A stretch of DNA of 64,000 bases, from NCBI GenBank assembly GCA_010405405.1, contig MU004231.1, positions 799,736 through 863,735 on the forward strand, in the 5' to 3' direction. The position numbers and the translations under genes were made by a program. This DNA is from Microthyrium microscopicum. Lineage: Eukaryota > Ascomycota > Dothideomycetes > Microthyriales > Microthyriaceae. Every line of letters begins with the position of its first letter. Position 1 is the first letter of the stretch. The notes beneath the pieces were generated by a model that worked only from the letters and a program-made list of their open reading frames with translations, was not told the origin of the DNA and searched no databases. Below are positions 1 to 12,287 of this stretch, piece by piece.

Positions 1-1338
1 CCCTTACCGATGTAGGACAAACGGTGAGATACGGAGATCCGCTTCGTTGAGATCGATACTGGACGTGGTGCAGACTGGGATTGCGCCGACAAATCTTGAC
101 CAAAAGAACCCGATGGGCTGGCCAGTCCACCCTCGTTTTTCGTGAGGCTGTTGTCCACCTTCATTTCGGGCAGAGCAGGTTCACTGCTTTTAGTGAAGTG
201 ACTGTCTACAGAGACAGCGTGTGACGTACTGTCTTCATGCTGCTCAGCGCCTGCTGTTGACTGCTCATCAGTTGCATTGTCCACTGGAGGTGTCGGAGGC
301 CTGTTAATGGAGGTCTGCGCGGACAGAGCCTTGTTGCTTTCACTGTCCACATCCTGGCTCCATATATCGTGAAACCTTACAGCCCGCTCAACAACTTTGA
401 AAGCTTTGAGCACTAGCTCATCGAGCTGCTCAAATACTAAAGTTTGGGTAGTGTCCGATTGTACCGCTAGCTGCAGCTCTTTGGCGATCCGTACGAGCAT
501 GGAAAGGTCACTTAGGAGACCCTTGCGCAGTCTGCGCAAGCCTACATGGCTAAGAATAAGCGAGGAATCTCTGGATAAACATGATGTTTGTTCCTGCGTT
601 ACATTAGTATCAAGGCCCCATGTTGCGCAAAGTAGCTCAAATTCAACTTACCAAGAAAAACCGTACACCAGCAATCATGCCTTTGACGTAGTCCTGACGT
701 GAGAACACAATGAGAGATTCATGTTCAGGGCTCCGGACAAGATCCCAGAGATTTGTTAGAGAGTTGAGGAGAGTGCGAATCTCTGGCGGATCATAAGGTT
801 CGCAATAATTGGTTGGGAGCCATCCTCGTGCTCCAGATGTTAGAAGCGAGCCGTCAGCCCAGCCATTTGGGTGTATTGAATGAACTAATATAACATCGCC
901 TTGATTGATGGGAACTGTTATGGACGACTCATCTCCCGACGATGATACTGTTGATGATGGGTGAAAATGGTAGAAAGCTCGAAGGTAATGATGGAATGTT
1001 GTTTCGACTTGGGAATCGGTTTGAAACTCAGCGCGCGACTCGGTTTGCGATTCGGGTCGAGGTTCGTATTGTTCCTCAGGAAGCGCCTCCTTGGAAGTAC
1101 GGGGTGTTAATGGCGGGGACATTTGTGATAAGTTGTTGGATGGACCTGTTATTCGTGTTGAACCAGAGGAGGTTTGCTGCGCATTAAGATAATCCCAGTG
1201 TGTTGTCAATTCAGCTCTTTTTGAGTATCCCTCCCCATGTGAATAACTTCTTGTTTCTGCTTCTCTTCTCGCTCCAGCACCAGTCGCAGTCCCAAACTCC
1301 GCTTTCGACTCTCCAAGATAGTTTTGTATACCGTTCAT
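1..1338 (-). CDS. Cdc25-type Ras guanine nucleotide exchange factor, 5' part (partial)
   Basis: N-terminal part of a Ras GEF that would activate Ras by GDP release; the gene continues past the left edge, so the catalytic CDC25 domain is not visible. Exon 1 runs from an ATG at 1338 to 652; an intron (651-594, GTAAG...GCAG) follows, and exon 2 (593 to the edge) stays open. An SH3 domain is readable in the middle of exon 1 (AFYHFHP, then QGDVILVHS, GWADGSL, GWLPTNYC), the usual order in fungal Cdc25/RasGEF proteins. After it come a helical segment, LLSDLSMLVRIAKEL, and a disordered stretch with RPPTPPVDN. The start is uncertain: the frame is open upstream of 1338 and a further 5' exon may exist. 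The Cdc25 assignment rests on SH3 position and downstream motifs remembered from the family. Confidence 0.8.
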
Positions 1339-4300
1339 GGTCCGAGCAAGACCATTCAAAAGTCTAATCCGATGAAAATGACGGACTGGTTAGAGTGGTC
1401 GCGCGCATTGGTTGAAAGCCTAGAATAAAAGACTGTTATTGAAAGAGACTGGAGAAGATGTATTTGACTTTCGTCTATTGCTGTGAGGCTAGGAGGCCAG
1501 TGGGGCTATCGAGTGTTTGGTTCTGGGAGTGTTAGCCTCCTTGATGCCAATGCACAGAATGCACCAGCACGTACCTGTTGTGGGGTCGAGGAATGGAGGG
1601 ACAGACGCATTCCAATATATCCAAATAGGAAGAGAGAAAAATGCCTGCAGGTGCTATTGACCAATGTTGAGATGATGGCGGCTATCAAAGCGGAAGTTGC
1701 TGGCCAGAGCAGAGAAGGCTATTTCCAAGACGGGAAGCAGCCAGAAACCAAAAATTATGCTCGTCAGAGTTGGACCACGTTTTTTCCCTGCGGGTCTTCA
1801 GTTAATGATGTCGCCCTTGAAACTATGCGAAGTTGTTTGTTTGCTCAAACGTCAAGCGTCGACAGTCAGAAACTGCGCGAGGGGTCCTTTGGCGAATCGC
1901 AAGGGTAGACCGAATCGAGATGTGCAAGAAGCTCGTGTTGACATCAACTGGTATTTTCCTTCTACGGGCCGTTGTTGCCACGGAACAGATGGTTCGATCG
2001 CGGATCCCAAGCAGAGGGATTATGATGCTGGGGCGCTGGGAAAGACAGTTCAACTGATATCTCGTGGAACCGTCGGCAGTGATCCGAGGGCAGCTGCAGT
2101 AATCACACAAACGAGTGTCCAGGTTTCGCCAGGTCGAGTCCAGTGTTTTTGTTTTGCAAAGAAAAGATGCAACGCCAATTCAAAGTCGATGCAAGTGTTG
2201 ACCAGTCCGCAGCGATGGTTTCGGACAAGAGAGAGAAGTCCAAGGTAACAGAGCGGAATAGAAGCGAAAAGAGAATGCAATGCCAATGACTAGAGTAGTT
2301 TGGGTAAAGTCGTAGTTTACAGGTCGACAACCAGGAGCGCGTGCGGGCTGAGATTAGTGCAGGGGATTAGATTATTATCAAGGAGGTTTGGGAATCTGGG
2401 AGCAGGATGGCCGAGAAAGGCGTGAATAGTTGACCAATTCCAAGCTACGTACAAGCCAAAAGCTACTAAAAACTGATCCCCTCGACGGCACAGACGAGGC
2501 GGGCGACGGCTGTGTTGATGGCGGCGTGCCACTGGGCGAGCTCGAGCAAGAGAGATCTGATGGTGGAGTACGCTCGGGGCCTTTTTGCTTGGGGCATCCT
2601 GGCTGACCCTCTAGTCGCCTGCCTCTCCATCCTGATCTCCTTCAAGGCCAAGGAAAATCTCCTATCAAGATACTGCCCGTTTGCTCTGACTGACGACAAA
2701 ATATATCTTTGCCCATGCAATCCATTCTCTCACAATCAAGGCCATCAAGTCGCCACTCCCAAGAGACGAAAAGTTCTCAGAGAGAGATTCAAGCCTAGAA
2801 AACCGCCCACCTACTCCACCACCCAGTTATCATTATTCTAGTCTGGCCTTGTACCAGTATTAATAATAGAGCTATCACCAAATACCTCCGTAATTCGGCT
2901 ATTGGACCAATCATGGGTATTGACACATTCACACCTTGCTTGTTTGAGAAACTCCACGCTGCAAACGCCACTGACATTCTGCTGATCTGCTCCGCTCAAC
3001 TGAATCGCTAGTTTGGAGTATCGCGTTTTCTTGCCTTCCATCATAGTTTGCCTTTTCCTCCTACTTGTTCATATAACGGTCGATTTCGAACCAGCAGTTT
3101 ACAGATATGATTCAACCATGTCCATGGTAATCTATCGTCGTGCAAACATCATCGTGCTAGTACAGCGGAATCAAAGTTTGGAACCTAAGAAAGCGCGTGT
3201 ATGGGCCACGTTGCTCCCTAATTATTTATTGAAATTCACCGCATGGTACGCTACATACGGCTATTTGATTTCTCGGATCCGTTAGAAAAGGCGAAACCGC
3301 CGTCTTCCACGCGACAAGTCGTTTCCGATGCAATCGCTTCGGAGTCTGCCACCATTGACAATGGCCGAAAACTGTCAGCCAAGCGTTCAAAGGTATTGCT
3401 GAGGCGATGGTGATCTAAATTGTCTTCAGTCTTGAGTAAAGAATAGCCGATCGACTTGTATCATCGCAGACATGTTTTGTCTGCCCAGGCTTTACCAAGG
3501 ACGTCCACAGTAGCGACCGCATGACTCCCTCGCTCGTTTGCAAGGTTTTGTATATTTCGCGGAGAACCATGAAGTAAGCGATCGAAGCATACCGTATGTA
3601 AGTGCTCTACGCATACTCCATAACTGACATGAGTCAAGCTGTTACCATCGAGAGAGTTGTGATGTGTAGCTGCAAGAACTATACGATTCACTGCTATTAT
3701 TTCCTTGACCAGAATCATGTCGATCGAATCCTAGGTCCGCAAAATAGGTAGGTACGTAGTTGGAAGATCATCAAATTGTCCTGTAATTCCTGTTCGGGAT
3801 GATGTTATCGCATGGATTACGGAATATAACAGGTTATCACTTGCAAGCAAGTAGTGGTAACCCTTGTCAAAGAAGCGATGAAGATCTACATCAAGTCCTC
3901 CAAGTAATCACGTTTAACTATTTTTATTCCACAGTCAACAACTTTGACATCAAATTGCTATTGAATGATAAAGGATACGGTTATGACCCATTTGTCTTCA
4001 GTTCTTACAATAACTCACCAATTAACAGGTTGACTTAAACACAACATACTTGATCAATTAGAGAGATTTGTCGTTCCTCCAAATAGTAGCGCGGCTGAAG
4101 CCCGTGGGCTTGAATCTCAGGTTTCTGGAAATGAGCGCGAGGCTTGCATGACAATAATCTCGAAAAGGATTAGCTGACCCCTGAAGAAAATCACACCACA
4201 GATGGCTTGAGATGGCACTGCCTCTTGGACATTTCCTTCAACATTTCTCAAAGCGCGCCAATATTTCTTATTCATACCTTTCTGATGGGTCAACTCCAAG

Positions 4301-4421
4301 ATAAACTTCTCCATTATCGTTCCCAGATCCCGGACCTGATTATGAAGATGCTTTTGTTGTGAGCGAATTGCATCACGCAGACCTCAAGCCCATTCTCGAC
4401 CCCAAGCAAGGTATTCCTTAG
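1339..4421. other. gene-poor stretch without a supportable gene
   Basis: About 3 kb of ordinary base composition between the Ras GEF start and the first transposon. Several open frames of 60-180 codons overlap one another on both strands (for example 1697-2248 plus and 1823-2110 minus). None shows a recognisable domain, good splice sites or consistent coding character. The part next to 1338 presumably holds the Ras GEF promoter and 5' leader. Confidence 0.5.
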
Positions 4422-4491
4422 TTGTACTTGGTACGCGTGTATTCATTCGTGTCATGTTGTACTTGGTACGCGTGTATTCATTCGTGTCATG
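4422..4491. repeat. 35-bp unit in two exact tandem copies
   Basis: A 35-bp unit beginning TTGTACTTGGTACGCG and ending TCGTGTCATG occurs twice back to back (4422-4456 and 4457-4491) with no difference. It lies 65 bp left of the target duplication of the first Mutator-like element. The perfect identity points to a recent local duplication; 35 bp is not a multiple of three and no coding role is evident. Confidence 0.95.
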
Positions 4492-4556
4492 AGTCCCAAA
4501 TCTCCAAAGGTCAAGTACAAATCTGTTTTGTTTGTATGATTGAAGCATCAATTGCA

Positions 4557-4566
4557 GTCTGAAGCG
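4557..4566. repeat. left target-site duplication of Mutator-like element 1
   Basis: The 10-bp word GTCTGAAGCG lies directly before the element start and recurs exactly at 7315-7324, directly after its end. A 10-bp duplication is in the 9-11 bp range known for Mutator-like (MULE) transposons. Confidence 0.9.
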
Positions 4567-7314
4567 CAGGAGGAGTTTCCACTCCCCCCTTCCAGCGTCC
4601 CCCCGTATCCAGAGGCCCCCCCCGACCCCTAGAAGCCACGTCGGAGGGCTTAGAGCCCAAGCTTTTAGTAGCAACGCCACCAAAAGCCTAGATTCTAGCC
4701 TACTAACGTTAGTATACTAATAAATCTACGCGGACGCAAAATCTAGTATCTAAAGCGTATTTAGAACGCGTTAGTAAAGTAAAGATAAAGAAGACTTATA
4801 GATTCTATAGTTTTATAAGTAATTACACCACTAGTTTAGTTTTAAAGAGCTAAAGGCAATATAAATAAGATATTAAGATTCCTAATAGTCTATTAGTTTA
4901 CTAAAGTATTAATTTTGCCTTAAATTCTTTAAAAACACTACTCTAAGATAGCTAAAATATTAACATACCTAGTATTAAATTAAGTATTTAGAACTAAGGA
5001 TAAAATATATACTACTTTAAGGAAGTATGCTATTTTAAAGCGCTTCTAATTAGGTATAATTAATACTAATAAGAAGAAGCATAAAATACGTTATAATTAG
5101 GCAAAAAGACATAACAAAGAGTATTCTTAATATACTAAAGCTATCTCGTAATTAAATAAGAATAGTAGAGTTATTTAGAGGATTAGTATTCTTAATTCTA
5201 ATAATATTTATACCTATTAAGGGCTTCTTCTACTATTATAAATAATAGAATTATAGGTAAAGACTATTACTAAAGCGTTAATAAAAGTAGAGAGTACTAT
5301 TTCGCTAAGAACGCCTATTTAAGACGTATAGAATATATTACTTTATTCTATTAGTTATAAACTAAGCGCGTATCAAATTAATAAGACTAAGAAGAAGATA
5401 TTTAAGAGGTCTACTAATAACTTCTTAAATTCTTATCTCTAGTTCTCTAACTATATTTAACGCTTAAAATAGGCTAATCCTAACGTATTTATAAGTATTA
5501 AATTTATAGTAAAGGAGTAGTATAGGCGCGTATTTATCTACCTACGCATTAGTAAAACTTTATAAGTAAATATACCTAGAATTATCTATTTAGACGCGTG
5601 CTATTACAAAGAAGACTATAATTTATATCTTGCTATAGCTATAAGTATTAACGATAATAAAGAATTATTAATTTATACGTAGGTAGTATTTAAAAGTAAG
5701 TTAAATAAGTCTTAGAAGTAGTTCTATAGGTATTTAAATAAAGTAATACTAAGAATTAAGATAGGTAAGCAAAGAAATAAGAAATATTTCTATTTACCTA
5801 AAGATCTTCCTATTAGCTTATTAGCTAGAATATTAAATATTCTAGCACTTAGTAGCCTTAGCATACCCTATTAAACGCGTTAAATATTATAATATTATAA
5901 TCTTATAGTACTTCCTATATCTTTATATCTTTTTACTTTATCTAATTTACTCTATTTTTAGTACTTCATTCTATAATTCTTTTAGATTATAATAAAGGTC
6001 TTTAAAATACTATTCTTAAGGTATTTATAAATATAAATTCTAAGTAGTATATATAGCACTTATCTAAGAACGTTACTAAAAAACACTATTTAATAGCTAT
6101 AAGTAAACACGTGCTTTAATACATTAGCTATACCTCCTAAAATTAGTTTAACTTCTTTCTTTATTAAGATTATATTACCTTTAACGCTAAATATATTAAG
6201 ACTATCTATTTCTATTCTCCTAAATAATAGGTTCTTAAAGATTTTAAGAGTCTATAATATAGCGCGATAACTTTAAACTATATTAAATCTACTAATGCTA
6301 CTATACTTTCTATAAGAGAGAATTATCCTCTTTTTATACTTAATACTATTTAGAACTACGTTATATAAAAGTATATAGATTAATCTTATGCTATTACTAT
6401 TACCCTTAAACGTTTATCTCTCTATTACTTAATTTTATATATATTCTTTACTTTATACGCATAAAATATACTTTAAGAATATCTTAAGTTAAATAGGGCT
6501 TAATTCCTATTATATATAGTTAATTCCTAGGGTAGTATTAATAGTAACATCTTTAGAGCTTTAGTAGTTATTTAAATACATAGTAAGAACTAGTAGAATA
6601 TAAAGGACTATAAATTAAGTCTTTATACTTAATCTTATAGCTATTTACGCTAGTAGGATAAGTTATTTCTCTACTTATATGCTATTACTATAATCTAATA
6701 TTTACGTAGAGATCCTATAGAGTTTATAAATTAAATCTACTTCCTTTAGACTATTAAGAAGTACTATCTTAACTTTAAAGAAGGTAAAGACAATATAATT
6801 AATTACACTATAAGTCCTATCTTTATTTTTAACCTTAAATTTAACCCTAATCCCTTTCTTCTACCACTAGAAACCCTTAAAATTAAGACTTAGGGGCTAA
6901 AATAGAAGAAAAGGAAGCTTATTAGAGGTAAATACACTAATCTAAAGAACGTAAACCAAAAGTATAGTTCTTATAATAAATTAGGATATAATTCTTATAT
7001 TTATAGAATTTAGTAATTATATATAGTTTAGCAAATAAAGTTAGCTATCTTTAACTCCCTTATTTATAGAAATTAATATATTTTAATACTAAATCTAAGG
7101 TTATAATATAATCCTAAAGGATCTATATCCCTTCTAAAAAAGCCCTCTAGATTAGCATCTAATTTAATGCTAACTAATAGCGCTATTACTATAGCTAGCT
7201 TTTATATAGCGTCTCTACACAAAAGATGGCTACAGCCATGGCGCGTCAGGATCCCTAAAGGGGGGTCTCTAGTACGGGGGGGCCTCTAGAAGGGGGGAGT
7301 GGAAACTTCTCCTG
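4567..7314 (+). mobile_element. RIP-decayed Mutator-like DNA transposon (MULE 1)
   Basis: A 2,748-bp element with terminal inverted repeats beginning CAGGAGRAGTTTCCACTCCC. The first 29 bp of the two ends differ at two positions, both transitions, and weaker similarity continues to about 55 bp (C-rich runs). It is bounded by a perfect 10-bp duplication. The interior is extremely TA-rich, while the ends keep normal composition. On the plus strand near 5590-5760 a decayed MULE transposase core can still be read: LDACYYKEDYNLYLAIAI, then a segment with A-W-x-V, then a W-x-W-F-like block. Tryptophan codons there have become TAG, as expected when RIP turns TGG into TAG. No open frame remains, so the copy is non-autonomous and old. 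Class assignment rests on duplication length plus transposase pattern. Confidence 0.88.
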
Positions 7315-7324
7315 GTCTGAAGCG
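7315..7324. repeat. right target-site duplication of Mutator-like element 1
   Basis: Exact second copy of GTCTGAAGCG (first copy 4557-4566). Its perfect match shows that both ends of the insertion are original and no end has been lost. Confidence 0.9.
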
Positions 7325-8554
7325 TGAAAACCCGCGTCAATATGGCCGATATCCACAAAAACCGACCCAGTCCTGTTCACCCCACGAATAAAAGCGCCAA
7401 ATCACGGGCTCTCGGAGATTTATCTTATCCAGGTTTGACTCTTGAGTCTCTCTCCATCTTGGCGCGTTCTTCCTTCACAATTCCATCAACCAGTGAGAGG
7501 GTCAGTCTGTCCGAGAGGACCAAGGCATCGTTCAAAAGAGAAGAGGAGCAACACCATTATTGGGGAAAACGTGTATGAATTTTCAGATTGCCCAATCAAA
7601 CCACTCAAGCAGGCAAAGCAGGCATAAAATGTCTTTTGATATCAATAAAGTATACGCGCCTGTATCTTGTGATCTCGTCGATCGAGAGCATAGTGCGTCT
7701 CGACTCTCAATGTCACTAAGGTACTGAACACGATCACTCTATTTAGCCAATAATATGGCATCTACACGTCTATCTGGCTATGCTCCGTAGTTATCACGCG
7801 TCAATCGAGGGTTTTGTTGATATAACACTAGTAATTACAGCCCTGGCGCTGGCGATAAGCGTTCAACATGGCCAGGTTTATTAAAATATAGACACCGAAT
7901 CATGAATCATTTGAGTACGCCTCGAGTTAATCGTGTTAATGAGGAATCTGTTTGAATTCGGTAGGTATTTTTGAGTGCTTCAGTGCAGCAAGCGTTCACT
8001 AGACTCTACTCTAGAGACCGCAAAATCCAAAAGAGCTGCTAATCCATGCCATATCATGCAATATCTTCTAAAAATGCAGGCATCAAGTTCCGGCTTCTTG
8101 GTCGATTTCACACACTATGGTTTGCCTGAAATAACGGAGCCAATGATAAAGAGCATATCGTTCACCCTTTCAAGAGTGACGAGGCTGCGATTCTGCAATA
8201 TGCTACCCCTGAACTTTGAAGTACAAGTAGCCACTGGTGATACTGCTAATCCGTAAGCAGTATCTCTTTGCCTCAGTGCAGATCTTGAACTTATGCTTCG
8301 TAGCCTAGTAGGATCGTTAAGTCGATGTGATATTGATTCTTGAATCCTCCGCGATGAGCTGTTGAGTGTTGACCTGCCCGCATCCTTCCGAAGAATCCAG
8401 ATATATTGTGCAATAATGCCTTTCTCCAAATCCTCATCAGCATTGGTCAAAGAGTTCATCGCACTGACCAAAGGATCAGGCTAATTGTAGCCTTCCCTGT
8501 TCCCCGGTGACCCTGATCCCAGCCAACTTCTCGCTGGGACCACCGCGTCCTTTG
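7325..8554. other. single-copy DNA between two transposons; no clear gene
   Basis: About 1.2 kb of normal GC between MULE 1 and MULE 2. Small open frames exist (7324-7578 plus; 8115-8471 minus, 118 codons, starting only from TTG), but none has a recognisable domain or convincing exon structure. The minus frame 8115-8471 has mixed, protein-like composition and could be a relic exon. This is not provable here. Confidence 0.4.
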
Positions 8555-8564
8555 CCGCCCGCTG
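8555..8564. repeat. left target-site duplication of Mutator-like element 2
   Basis: The 10-bp word CCGCCCGCTG lies left of the element and recurs at 11728-11737 on its right. With one flanking base it could be read as an 11-bp duplication with one mismatch. Either length fits a MULE. Confidence 0.8.
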
Positions 8565-11500
8565 AGGCGATGATTTCGGAGTTCCCCTATTTAGCATTCC
8601 CTCGCTGTAGGGTTCCCTGCGCCCTCTAGCTACCTAAATACCCTATTAAAAGTTAATACTAGGGCGCTATATAAATATATAATAAGGGATTTACTATAGT
8701 AGGATTAAAGGGCTTTGCTAAGAAAAACTTATTACTAGGATATTCTAGATATATTAAATTCTAAGTCTAGATTACGTTTAATAGCTCTACCAAAATATAC
8801 TAATATACGCGTAGCTATAGCTTTATGAATTTTCTATTAAAATATAGTATTTATTAGTAAATTATACTACTAAAGCATTTATAGGATAGGATATTAAGAG
8901 ATCTTAACTTAAGTATTAATATTGCTATTACTTAGGATTATATAGCTAGAAGGTTAAGATTCTTTAATATTAAGTCTAAAATATATAAGAAGATAATATA
9001 GATATAGGAATCTATAAGGAAATATACCTAAATGGTATTTAGATATAATATAGGTTAAATTCTAAGTCTAATATTATAAAATCTTTATTAATATAGCTTT
9101 ACTATTAGTAATATTATAAAAATTGATTAGTAATAGTAAAGGAATAAGATTTAGTAAAGGAATATACCTAAATAGTATTTAAGAGTAATTTTAGTATATA
9201 TTTTAATAATTCTACTTAAGATATTAGTATTACTACTATTAGATTATCTTATTCTTTAATACTACCTATTTATTAACTTTCTATACTAAAATTCTACGCT
9301 AAAATTACTATATTATTCTTACTACCCTTTTGCGCCCTCTAAGTATTTAAGAAGCTATTTATTAGCGCTTAATTTAAATCTATAGAGGACTTTTATACTT
9401 AGGTTTAACTATATATAATAAAGAGGAGATTTAACCTAAAGAAAGATAATAGATTAAGACTAGCTAATAAGAAGTAAGTATTTAAGTACTTTAATCCTCT
9501 TTATAAATAGCACGTATATATAACTTATACTAAAGAAGGATCCCTAATATCTAATAACTTCTTCTAAGTATATACTATTCTAGATAATATTAAAGAATAT
9601 ACCTACTATTTAAATGTAACTCTTACTAGGGCGTTTACCTTTAGAATTAAGATAATAAAAGCTATTATATAGAATAATATACCTATAATATTTATAATAC
9701 TAATAAAGGCTATTATTATTACTATAAAGTAGCTTACTAGATAAGTTATTAGTACTAAGTAGGCTTTGCGTCTAAAGAGGAAGATATTTAAATAAACTAT
9801 TAAAAACTTTAAGGAGAACTTTAAGTTATTTTCTTTTTATCTTACTAAAGTTATAATATTAAATATAGGAATTATAGTAAAGAGTAAGACTATGGAAGAG
9901 GAGTAATATAAATACGTACTAATTTGCTTAAAGATTAGCTAAAAGTGCTAGATATTTTTACCTAAATATCTTACTTTAGACGTATCTTATTATTAAACTA
10001 GATATAAGCCTATCTTTACTATAGTATTAAGAATTAATTCTAATAGTAAATTAGTTATTTATACGTAGAAAATTATTAAGAGTAAGAATATTAAAAAATA
10101 GACGTAGTAATATTAATAGCTATTACTAGTAATACTAAGGATTAAGATATATATAGAAGGTAAGATTTTAATATTATATAACGCTAAAACCTCTCTAGAG
10201 CTAGTTATTTCGTTCTATTTACTCTATTAAATTATTATTATATCTTTAAGACTTCTCTATAGCTTTACTATAATATAACTATATACTACTTTTACTACTT
10301 TAACTAACCTATTTATAGGTTATTCTTTAGTAATTATCTCTAATCGTAATAAAGGCTTATAAAATGCTATTAATTCTATCTTTCCTAAGTCTATAGAGGA
10401 GTATTATATATAGTATCTTAAATAAAATATAAAATATAAAACTAAAAGCGTTATAGTAGGTAAATTAATTTAATAACTTATGCATACTAATACTAAAAAG
10501 TACTTTAACTACCTACTTCGTAAGGAAAACGCCCTTTTACCTATTTTTAAAATATACGTTAATTCTTAGAGTTCTTATAAGATATAGAATTACTAATACT
10601 TCTCTACTACACAATATAGTTATAACGTTTCTTTCTTTAGTAAGATTACTAATAACGTTATAGTAGAAGCTTATTATAAGTACTCTATCGCTATGCTTAT
10701 TTATGTTTAGAACTAGGTAATAAATAAATGCGTAGAATAGTAAATAGCTATTTAGGCTAAAATTACTAAGAATAAGCATAAATAATATATTAGCGCTTAT
10801 AATCTTATTATATATAGCAAATATTTTATAACTCTTACTAAGAAGTATCTTTAATTCTATAACATTACTACTATTAGTACTCTTATAGACATTAATAATC
10901 TTATTGCTAGCATACTTTATAATAGTAATAATTAGGGTACTAAATATACTATAGATTACGTTGTAGATATTATAGCCTATACGTATATTTATAGTTACTA
11001 GTAAGATTAGCTCTTTCTTTATTTATATACGTAGGTAGCTATTAAGTATCTTAATAGTAGTAACTTTCTAGATTACGTAAATTTAATTTAGTATCTTAAT
11101 ACTCTTCTTTAGGCCTATACTAATACTATAGATAATAATAAAGTATTTAATTAGGTAACTTTCTACTCTATAGTTCTTATCTTAATAGGTAAGTTACTAA
11201 CCTAGAATAATAATACTCTAATCTTACTAGTACTTATAGTTATATAAGGTCTTATAGCTAAAAAGTAGAGAATAAAAAGCGTATTTTATTTATAGCTTAA
11301 ATAGGTTAATTAGTACTATAGCTTCTATAGATTAAAAGACTATAATATAAAGACTTACTCTATCTATAATAATTAAGTAGATTAGTAAGGGAACGTAGGT
11401 AGTTTAAGTACTATCCTTACTATTATTCTTTTCTTTATCTTTACTTATATAGTAGCATTATCTTATAATACTAGAATTTAATATTTTAACTAAAATCTTA

Positions 11501-11727
11501 TCTTTAAATTAACCCCTACTAGCCTAAAATTAGTAAAGATTAAGCCTACTAGCTCTACTAGTTCTGCTATTAAGTACGTTCTTATTAGCTTCAAAATAGT
11601 GCCTACTAACAAATTTGGTAGCGCCATTATTACCCCTATTAATAGGTAGATCCCTAATCTAGCGCCCTGTCAGGTAACCCTGCAGCGAGGGAATGCTGAA
11701 GCAGGGAACGATTAAAACATCTCCTAC
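8565..11727 (+). mobile_element. RIP-decayed Mutator-like DNA transposon (MULE 2)
   Basis: A 3.16-kb AT-rich element. Its ends form imperfect inverted repeats: AGG(C/A)GATG, a short diverged stretch, GTTCCC, then a conserved block AGCATTCCCTCGCTG(C/T)AGGG. It is flanked by a 10-bp direct repeat. The end sequences are unrelated to MULE 1, so it is a different family. Around 9970-10130 on the plus strand a MULE-type transposase core is readable: LDVSYY..TRYKPIFTIVL, then INSNSKLVIY, then a block where tryptophans have become TAG. The frame is interrupted many times and nothing functional remains. The left boundary may be off by a base, because the right end has one extra nucleotide before the duplication. 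Confidence 0.82.
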
Positions 11728-11737
11728 CGCCCGCTGC
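11728..11737. repeat. right target-site duplication of Mutator-like element 2
   Basis: Second exact copy of CCGCCCGCTG (first copy 8555-8564). Confidence 0.8.
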
Positions 11738-12208
11738 AGTGCAACTCATGCAGCCACTCAAGCCAGCAACTGGTCCGTGGCTACACAGTTGACAGCTGCG
11801 CAGCTGCAGAGCGTTGGGCCAGTTTTGGACCCACGGGAGGATTTTGCGGAGCCTTACGCTCTAGCCTCTAGGGTGGAAAAAAGCGCTAGCTTGAAGAGTT
11901 TCCGTGAACTTACAGATGTTTGTGGGAAACAGGAGCCGCATTACGGAGTAGTCGAGCCTTTTCGAGGGGGAGTTCCTTGAAAATGGGCTTTCTGGAGGAT
12001 TGCATCTTGGAGGAAACTGGGCCGAATAATGACCACAATTTCAGCGCATAAAGAGAGGACTTAGTGCTTACTTCACAGTTGGCAAAGTGCTCTGCCTCCA
12101 CATAACTTTCGCATTGTTCGCGGCTTAGACAAACACCATGCAGATTAAATTTGTAGGGGATGGTGAAACGCGTTATCAATCCACAGCTTTACTTATGGAA
12201 GTTTCTAT
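11738..12208. other. spacer between MULE 2 and the Harbinger element
   Basis: About 470 bp of normal composition. A minus-strand frame (11910-12179, TTG start, 89 codons) contains RNSP/LEKARLLRNAAP-like text and a possible GTAAGC donor. It could be a fragment of a decayed gene; no family was recognised. Confidence 0.35.
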
Positions 12209-12287
12209 AATGGGGACCGTTAGTAGTTCAGATTCTACTCTTTTTATTTAGCGATCTTCACCCAAAACGGCTAGTAGATTAGAACGA

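Noticed and set aside
1697-2248. 183-codon plus-strand frame upstream of the Ras GEF
   Set aside because: Overlaps other frames of similar length on both strands, no domain, and composition looks like random open sequence.
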